Shown here one piece after another: positions 57,078 through 64,000 of a DNA stretch of 64,000 nucleotides. The stretch lies in the NCBI GenBank assembly GCA_039000515.1, contig JBCFYV010000012.1:12089068-12153067 (forward strand). The letters run 5' to 3'. The position numbers and the translations under genes were made by a program. Each line of letters begins with the position of its first letter. Position 1 is the stretch's first letter. The notes beneath the pieces were generated by a model. That model saw only the letters and a list, made by a program, of their open reading frames with translations. It was not told the DNA's origin and searched no databases. Source of the DNA: Timema cristinae. Its lineage: Eukaryota > Arthropoda > Insecta > Phasmatodea > Timematidae.

Positions 57078-57335
57078 CCCTCTTCGGTGGCTGCGTGGTC
57101 TAAGGCGCTAATCTCGTGTGGATTAGATTGCCGAAGATGGTAAGATTGGACCTAGATCCCAGTCGGGTGCAACAAGAGGGGTTTTTCCTAACTGGTTTTC
57201 CACTCTCCCTCCACGTAAATTTGGGTGCTTTTCCTCTAAATTAAACATTCTTAATCCCTAAACCACTATATTAATTAGTACATAGGGCTATAACCTGAAT
57301 ATGTACTAAGACCTGGTGCTAAGAATAGTATGTTA
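57078..57335 (+). mobile_element. SINE family B, full length
   Basis: Head GTGGCTGCGTGGTCTAAGGC, body CACTCTCCCTCCACGTAAAT, tail remnant ATAACCTGAATATGTACTAA. Head-to-head with the copy at 56479-56722 across the minisatellite. Confidence 0.85.
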
Positions 57336-57339
57336 CTCC

Positions 57340-58129
57340 CACGTAGGCCTACGTTCTGCTCAACCTCTATATTGTTTAATGTATTGGAACAAAGGGTAGA
57401 AGCCCTCAGTCAAAATATACATTTCAGGTGAAGAGGAATCCTTTTCTCTGTATTGGCATGTGAGGAATTGAAAGTAAAATAAGCAAAGGCTGGAATGTGC
57501 TTGAAAAGGGAAGAATTGGTTGAGTACTATGGTGTATTCCTAAACTTAAACAAAATTATACACCTTTAAGAATATGTATTGTGCCTATCATTACACTTAT
57601 TTTCTTTGAAATCTCTTTTCATGCATTGTCTTTATTCATTTTATTAAAATAATATTTGTTTTATTGACCGTAAACGAGAGAGTACTTCCGTTGAAAGAAT
57701 ATATATTTTATATATACAATGGTACTGTTTGTGTATAGAATAATTTAATAAATGCCAGAGTGTTTCAAAATATAGGGCTACATTAAACATTTTAATGTAT
57801 ATGTGCACAAATTAGTTTCCATAATATCATTTGTTGGTAATTTTACTATTCACGAAAGCAAACAATATGCTGTTCCACACACCTAATATTTTTCGTAGTT
57901 GATATCTCACTGGTTATTACTTTGGGGCCACCTTATTTTTTCAGTACCAGTTTCTCTGCTAAAATAAGCATGTAAACAATTCTAAGTATAGGTATTATAG
58001 AACAACCACGTTAAGATAGCCACTCGCTACTCTTGCGCAAGAGTCTGCATCTTCGGCTTTTCTCGTGACTACTTCGGCTGTCTACGCCTTTAGGTGGCTT
58101 CCGTCTCTAGGAAAAATATTAATCCTTGA
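57340..58129. other. AT-rich DNA, nothing recognised
   Basis: No supported feature. Confidence 0.5.
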
Positions 58130-58297
58130 GATAGAACAATCGTACCCGCATTTTCTTTGGGAGAGAGTGGATTTAAAAAAATAAGAAAATCCCTCCCTGG
58201 ACATATGGCCGGGATTTGAGCCCCGACCTCAACGTCACTAGCAAAGCAGATCAGACATAATCTATGCCTTAGCCAGCGTGTCCATCGAGGTGGGTAA
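58130..58297 (-). mobile_element. SINE family B, minus strand
   Basis: TGGCCGGGATTTGAGCCCCG head complement and CGTACCCGCATTTTC body; the tail is missing. Confidence 0.7.
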
Positions 58298-58824
58298 TCC
58301 CCTACTCTCAATATATTATATTTTGCATAACACTTTCTCCAAACAAGGTGTTGCATAATCTCAAACGGTGTGATCTTGTTTTAACAGCACATTTACACTC
58401 AAGTTTTGCTTTCAAGTCGTGGCACTTATTTTCTCTCAGAATGAATCTCCTGTAAAGAAGGTTGAATACGCGAATACAGCCCATCAACCTGGTCATGACC
58501 CGCGCTTTCGATTTTGGATCTCTCGCCCACCTCTCCCTAATGACCTATACCTCCCCCACTTCATGTCATGACACAAGCACGCTCTCACTTATCATAATGA
58601 CCGCCAATTAGATATATCGTGTTCCCATATTCAATTGGATCATCCGATTATATTCCCATAACAGACAGGGGAACCTCATACTCAATTATATTCAAAGTGG
58701 TCAATTAAATTATATAATATTTAATCACAGATTGATCCCTGATGAAGACACGGTAATTTAGCTTAAAAGTTTGTTCATGTATGGTCTTTTGAATTATGTT
58801 TTATAAAAGTTTCTATATTGTACC

Positions 58825-59000
58825 ATACTACCTGTCCAGACCATCCACGTATTTACATTAATAGCTTAAGTACGAGTAAATTAAATCTATGATGAAATGT
58901 ACTCGCATTTGCGTTGAGGGACGATAAGAGACTATTTAGGAGAAAACAACAACTAAGGAATCCCCCCTAGATTATTTGGCAGACCTAGTTCTCAGAGTAG
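58825..59000 (-). mobile_element. SINE family B, tail and body
   Basis: CCATACTACCTGTCCAGACC tail remnant and GTACTCGCATTTGCGTTGAG body; the head is eroded. Confidence 0.55.
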
Positions 59001-59679
59001 TAATGCCATTATGGACGAAAACCCATCCCTGACTCAAACGCAAGCATTAACTGGACAACAGCTCAGAGAGGGCAAATGCCTAGCCAACAACATCTTTAGC
59101 GCTTTTCCCATTCAATTTCAGAGAAAAAGCCAGTCAAGATGCCAAAGAATGCGTTTGAGAATCCAGGCTCAGGTTGACAATAGTTGAAACCTGGCTTTCT
59201 TGAGACAGTGTCAAGTATTCAAGTACATCTGACTAACGCAAAACACTTAGCAAGAAATTACATTACACTCAAATAATTCATAATAAATAGGTAAGACTTT
59301 CTGAATTGTCATCTAGTTGACACAACTGGAATTGATTTTTAGTCCAATAGTTGTAATAAAGAGAGTGTATTCCATTTATACAATGAACTTTGGAAAAATT
59401 TCAACTATTTTTAGTGCTTTGTTTTAGGGGATAGGGAGACCGTAAGTTTCAGGGAAATTAAATACATCACCATGAATAAACCAGAATTCACATCTGTGAT
59501 GTTATTTTTCATTCTCTGATTTATGGAAGTGAATACTATATATATTTTTTTCAAAGTACGTTTATTAACATCGTAATATCACTGTTTTCTTAATAATACA
59601 GAATACCTCACTATGATATGACAACTGTCTCGAGATGTGTTACCTAAGCTATGCAATATTCGCGAGGTGATATACAGCT

Positions 59680-59874
59680 CAATTTTCATAGGAATTATCT
59701 TATCTGACAACATAAAAAACTAAGATATATACTTTCACGTATTTATATGTCAAATCAAATGTCACATTTAATCAATTTTATTGATGCCTTTAAAGTAACA
59801 CTAATAATATAATAAAAAGCTGACCGCAAAATTAAAAGTTTGTATTTTCTAAAAGGCTCTTCCTATGAAAATTG
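59680..59874. mobile_element. MITE with 15-bp perfect TIRs, 195 bp
   Basis: CAATTTTCATAGGAA at 59680-59694 and its exact complement TTCCTATGAAAATTG at 59860-59874. Best-preserved member of a family seen at least four more times here. No coding content. Confidence 0.8.
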
Positions 59875-59904
59875 GACAGTAGCAAAACATATACTGTACT
59901 ATAC

Positions 59905-60270
59905 ATGTTTTACCTCTTCGAATTAATTTCAGATAGTTTCAAAGTTTCTAAATTACCAACCTGTCATCATCTTCCCAGAAATGTGTATGATTATTTCCTG
60001 ACATTACTCGTCGGCAAAGAAACTAGTTTCACGAGATTATATCCTTATTCAAATTTTCAGTTGATTAGTCTTCTGAAAACATTAGATTGGCAACAATATG
60101 CAGTAGCGGTGCAATGTTTACATGACTTCCTTGTTGATTTGCATAACTTGATCTATATTTGCTTTAAGACTCGCGAGACGTTTGCATCATTAATGCTACA
60201 TTTGTATCAAATATTTCCATCTTTCCCTCTATATACCTGCATTATGAGAGAAAGTGTCGGTGCTTCTTGA
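59905..60270 (+). CDS. Open frame of 121 codons, unidentified
   Basis: First ATG at 59905, 31 bp after the MITE. Leucine/phenylalanine/tyrosine-rich with one Trp; no domain recognised. It reads as plausible protein but is not supported by splice sites or similarity, and could be chance. Confidence 0.2.
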   Translation: MFYLFELISDSFKVSKLPTCHHLPRNVYDYFLTLLVGKETSFTRLYPYSNFQLISLLKTLDWQQYAVAVQCLHDFLVDLHNLIYICFKTRETFASLMLHLYQIFPSFPLYTCIMRESVGAS

Positions 60271-60443
60271 GATAATACTGTGAGATTCTTTAAAAAAATA
60301 TTTTACTTTTTTAAATGAATATTCAAAAATACTAATGCTATTATTTAATAGTAAAGATAGTTAAGAATGATCTTATTTTGAGGTGAATATTTAAAAAAAA
60401 AAAAATTGACGTTATCTTTAAAAAATAAACTAATGACAGATTG

Positions 60444-60757
60444 CACCAACAATTATATTATTATTATTATTATATATTATTAGCACCACGTCTTACTACC
60501 CGTTCGGGTTATACGCACTTACGCTAATGTGTAATGGTAGGGTGATTGTGAGATGAAATGAAGGACCTACACTTTAACGTGGAATCCGAACCACGGTGGC
60601 GGCCTAGCATTCCCCACATTCACAAGATGTATTGTCAGAGGTGAAGGAAGGGTTTGGAAATCAGATAAATCTGTGCTGGGACCGAGGATTGAACCCCGGC
60701 CGCCAGCACAGAAATCTGACACCTTACCCCTAGACCACCAGGTCACCCACCAACAAT
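60444..60757 (-). mobile_element. SINE family A, full length, with 10-bp target duplication
   Basis: CACCAACAAT at 60444-60453 and 60748-60757. Between them: (ATT)n, tail, body and tRNA-like head complement (CCCCTAGACCACCAGGTCAC). Well preserved. Confidence 0.95.
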
Positions 60758-60759
60758 AT

Positions 60760-61522
60760 TCAATGGCTTTATCAGAGATCAGATGTAGGTTTATCTTCAA
60801 TCAGTGTTTAAAACCTCATTTTCAATTGATTGCACCATAACCAATTAGGGGGTGTTGTCGATCAATTCTTTAATCAAGCTAACCAGTCAATTCTCTCCCA
60901 TCAACCACCGTTTGATTTTCCGGTAATCACGATGATGGGAGATATGACCTATAAGTTTTAATAACTGAATTCATTTTTGTAAATGTATTTAATTGTTCAG
61001 TAAAAGTAAAGCGTGTGTTTTATATATATTCATTTTGAGTGTGACTTATTTTTAAGGATAGTAGTGTCAATTATGACGTCTTAAAATGAAGTTTTTCAAT
61101 CATACGAAGCTATATAGAATGGTTAAAATCCAAAACAGATCCAGGAAATAAATTAACTTTTCTCAATTCATTTATATCTATACATATAATAAACCTGTAA
61201 AATTGACTATACGTTCGATTTCGTCTGTTTGTTTTCAGTAAACTTAAAAAAAAAAAAAATTACTCATCGAATCAAGATGGGACTTTTCTGTTGAACTTCT
61301 TATATATACAGCGTTGACTATATACCGTCACGCTATCTCATCAGTGAGCAAAGCATTTTCGAAATAACTCGAATTTTAGTGAGGTTACATTTGCGTTTTA
61401 GATTTGTAACGATACAAATAAAATAACATTTAATGTATCAGTCTTCTTCGTATTCGCCAAGGAAACAAGGGGTTTGGAAAGATCAACAAACCATGAATAT
61501 AGAACAGTTTTTTTCTATCTTG
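60760..61522. other. AT-rich DNA, nothing recognised
   Basis: Contains a poly(A) run near 61246-61259. No supported feature. Confidence 0.5.
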
Positions 61523-61817
61523 ATTGCCAAATCAATTCCAATCCAAAACGCAATTACAGAAAATATTTCATTCTTAAAACCAAAGAGAAATTATAGTTTG
61601 TGTTGGTTGCTTTATATTTATATTAGTGGCAAATCGTGGTTATTTAACAAATCAAACTTACATCTATTACATCATTGCCAAATCAATTCCAATCCAAAAC
61701 GCAATTACAGAAAATATTTCATTCTTAAAACCAAAGAGAAATTATAGTTTGTGTTGGTTGCTTTATATTTATATTAGTGGCAAATCGTGGTTATTTAACA
61801 AATCAAACTTACATCTA
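61523..61817 (+). repeat. Direct tandem duplication, 151-bp period
   Basis: 61523-61666 is repeated at 61674-61817 without a difference that I can see. Both copies keep the same open frame, since 151 is not a multiple of three but each copy has its own ATG/stop context. A very recent duplication or an assembly artefact. Confidence 0.92.
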
Positions 61818-61819
61818 GG

Positions 61820-62450
61820 TGACGTTCAACATCTTTATGTGAGTTCATATTACATTTAGTAAATTGATACATTTCCAGACAAATATGTACCTAATCATAC
61901 CAATAAAAGACAGAAATTATTAGTCAAATTAAGAAATACATATCAATACATATATTCCAATTGTGATATTTTGGTTGTTTGTCCCTACCCATCACTTACA
62001 AAAATTCAGTTTTACTTCAAAATTCAGTTTTAAAAACTTTGGACATAGCATATTGAAATCTTTACAACTTAAACCCTGTGACCTCCGGTGTATGTAATTC
62101 CAAATCCAAGAAAAATAGAAAGCTGGCACTTTTAAAGTCTAATTAGTGAAATCCCAATTTTTGCACCTCAGGTTATATAAGAAAATCAAACATGTCGATC
62201 CCAATGCCTTAAGCCACGTGTTAACTGGGAAGTGACCGGCAAATTTTAAACTTTAAATAAGTAGTCAGGGAAGTCTTTAGGGTGTGCATCTTAGCCTATT
62301 ATCTTACATTCATAGTGAGCCTAACACATTATACATTTTGACTACCTATTCTGGTGCATAAAGAAACAGAAATAGAAGACTTGGTACTAATTATTTTATT
62401 TGACAAACCGTAGTTTTTTACTACACATGTTGTGAGCCTGACGTATTAAA
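61820..62450. other. AT-rich DNA, nothing recognised
   Basis: No supported feature. Confidence 0.5.
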
Positions 62451-62454
62451 CTGC

Positions 62455-62768
62455 ATGATTGCTGATAGTCCCGATTCACTCATTTAAGTGCACCATTGCT
62501 CTACCACTGAGCTATACAGGCTTCCCATGTTCAGAGTCATTATTAACTTATAGTGTTATGATGGCAGAATCTATAATTGAAGTGTTATCTCAATAGAAAA
62601 ACCTATGATTTCTACACGTCCATCACAGACTTTGCCTTGAAACCACGATATAATAATGACCCTGAGTACGGAGTGAATAATGGATAGCTCATTGATAGAG
62701 CATTAGTGCACTAAACCAAGACTCCCGGGTTCATTTCCCGTGTCAAGACGTCATTTTTCAAACTTCAC
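62455..62768. mobile_element. Palindromic element, family C, with a tRNA-like module in each arm
   Basis: The minus-strand arm has GTATAGCTCAGTGGTAGAGC (A box); the plus-strand arm has GGATAGCTCATTGATAGAGC and CCCGGGTTCATTTCCCG (B box). Inner parts CAGAGTCATTATTA and TAATAATGACCCTG are inverted copies. The right end, CATTTTTCAAACT, matches the ends at 45258 and 52335. Confidence 0.75.
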
Positions 62769-62797
62769 GAGTATTACCGTGATAATGGTTTATGTTT

Positions 62798-63035
62798 ACT
62801 GCGTCTTACTACCCGCCCGACCCACCCGAATATTTTCACAAGTGTAATAACGACGAGGAAAGTAGAATTTATAAGATCTGTACCCGCATTTAAGTGAAGT
62901 GAAAGGTGTAAAGTATTTACGTAGCACCACTTTCAATATACCCGCCAGGATTTGAAACCCAACCTTCCTATCACAGTCAAACAACATAAGACAAGTTGAA
63001 GTCTTTAGCCCTCGTGCCCACTGATGCGTGAGAGC
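62798..63035 (-). mobile_element. SINE family B, minus strand
   Basis: GCGTCTTACTACCCGCCCGA tail, body CTGTACCCGCATTTAAG, head complement CCGCCAGGATTTGAAACCC. Confidence 0.8.
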
Positions 63036-63189
63036 TAGATATAAATGGGTACACGTGACAAACTAAAAACTTGTGCTATTGTGAAGAGTTTAAAAATAAT
63101 ATTTTTTGTAAAACTATGAGTTGATCCTATGATTACCACCAAAGATATTAATGCCTTAATCTACGGGATAGGATGAGGATTGTAATCGA

Positions 63190-63340
63190 TTAAAAATGCA
63201 TCCACTCGATAGGTAAACGAAGGTGACAAATCATACCTGGAGAACCCCACTCAGTACACTCTAGTGGGATTTGAACCCTGACCTCCTTGTCATCAGTATT
63301 CCAATACACTGTGAGACTGACGCCTATCGACCAATGTTGG
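63190..63340 (-). mobile_element. SINE family B, head and part body
   Basis: CTCTAGTGGGATTTGAACCC followed by CTGACCTCCTTGTCATCAG; no tail. Confidence 0.7.
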
Positions 63341-63344
63341 TTCA

Positions 63345-63898
63345 GAAGTTGCAACCTTTCGTGGAAAATAATTGATTTTTGTTTGGTTTATACTTAAAAT
63401 AATTAGAAAATTCTTGAATGCACTCACTTAAGATTTTTTAAACCGTATTTTTAAACGAGAAGCGATTCTTTTCGATGAATCCTGGAGTTCTACCCAAAAT
63501 GATTTACATATTTTTTTAAATGAAAGGCTATACACCAAGAATGTGCCAAAAAGTTTAAAATTTCCAATATTTTCAAAGGGAGATACGCAATTTCAGAAAC
63601 AGCAGTTTTTTCGAAACAAGTTTCTCGAGTTGAGTATTAAATGCAAGCAGATATTAACTATTGATTTTTAATAAAAGCTTTTACTTCAAGTGCTGTCATA
63701 TCAAATTTTACAAATTTGAAATAGTGAAACCGCAATTAATGAGTAAATTGGCTTTACTCTGTGAATGAATGAACACTATTAAGACAAGGTTCCTTATGCC
63801 ATAAAAAACGTGTTGTGTTCTCTAAATATAAATTATTGAGCTGTAGATTTGCACCAAAATTACTGAACATCTGAACATATTCTGGGCTAATTATATTC
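63345..63898. other. AT-rich DNA, nothing recognised
   Basis: No supported feature. Confidence 0.5.
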
Positions 63899-64000
63899 CA
63901 ATTTTCATAGGAAGGGTATTGACCGATAGAAAAGTTACAGGTCTACTTTCATGAATTCAAACATCAAATCATGTGATACTCAGCTGTCACTATTTATATA
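63899..64000. mobile_element. MITE, left part, cut by the window end
   Basis: Begins CAATTTTCATAGGAA, identical to the TIR at 59680, then AAAGTTAC, AAATCATGTGAT and CAGCTGTCA as in other members. Confidence 0.65.

Overview
This is a eukaryotic window, most likely from an invertebrate animal. The bulk DNA is strongly AT-rich and has no bacterial-style gene packing. It is full of tRNA-derived SINEs, MITE-like palindromes, microsatellites, an animal-type hAT transposase relic and two Ty3/gypsy retroelements. The species cannot be named from the sequence. I found no host gene that I can identify and no rRNA, functional tRNA or CRISPR array.

The only well-preserved genes belong to one LTR retrotransposon at 22049-29850. 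It has two nearly identical ~1.2 kb LTRs, a 4-bp AGCT target duplication, a primer-binding site that could pair with initiator tRNA-Met, a 9-bp minisatellite in the leader, gag with a CCHC knuckle, pol in the order PR-RT-RNaseH-IN, an unrecognised extra ORF behind pol, and a polypurine tract. Its base composition is richer in GC than the flanks. Gag and pol each carry an apparent frameshift although the LTRs say the insertion is young.

Region by region: 1-9.4 kb is AT-rich DNA with SINEs, a tail-only SINE insertion and diverged copies of two longer repeats. 9.4-17.1 kb holds a relic of an uncharacterised repetitive protein (about 11.0-11.4 kb), a CpG-rich stretch with a strong Kozak ATG (14.5-14.9 kb) and a cluster of coding-like minus-strand segments (16.0-16.9 kb). 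17.3-21.1 kb carries several SINEs, two of them full length. 22.0-29.9 kb is the LTR element. 30-37.4 kb contains more SINEs, a decayed hAT transposase, a perfect 168-bp inverted repeat and a decayed gypsy pol on the minus strand. 37.5-64 kb is repeat-rich non-coding DNA with many SINE copies, palindromic elements carrying tRNA-like arms, minisatellites and small TIR elements.

The strongest themes are mobile-element biology: two SINE families with unrelated heads share one 3' tail, that tail is also found alone between target duplications, and a third family carries tRNA-like modules in inverted arms. Nothing here is clearly a new cellular system. The best candidates for novelty are the post-pol ORF, the tail-only insertion and the tRNA-armed palindromes.
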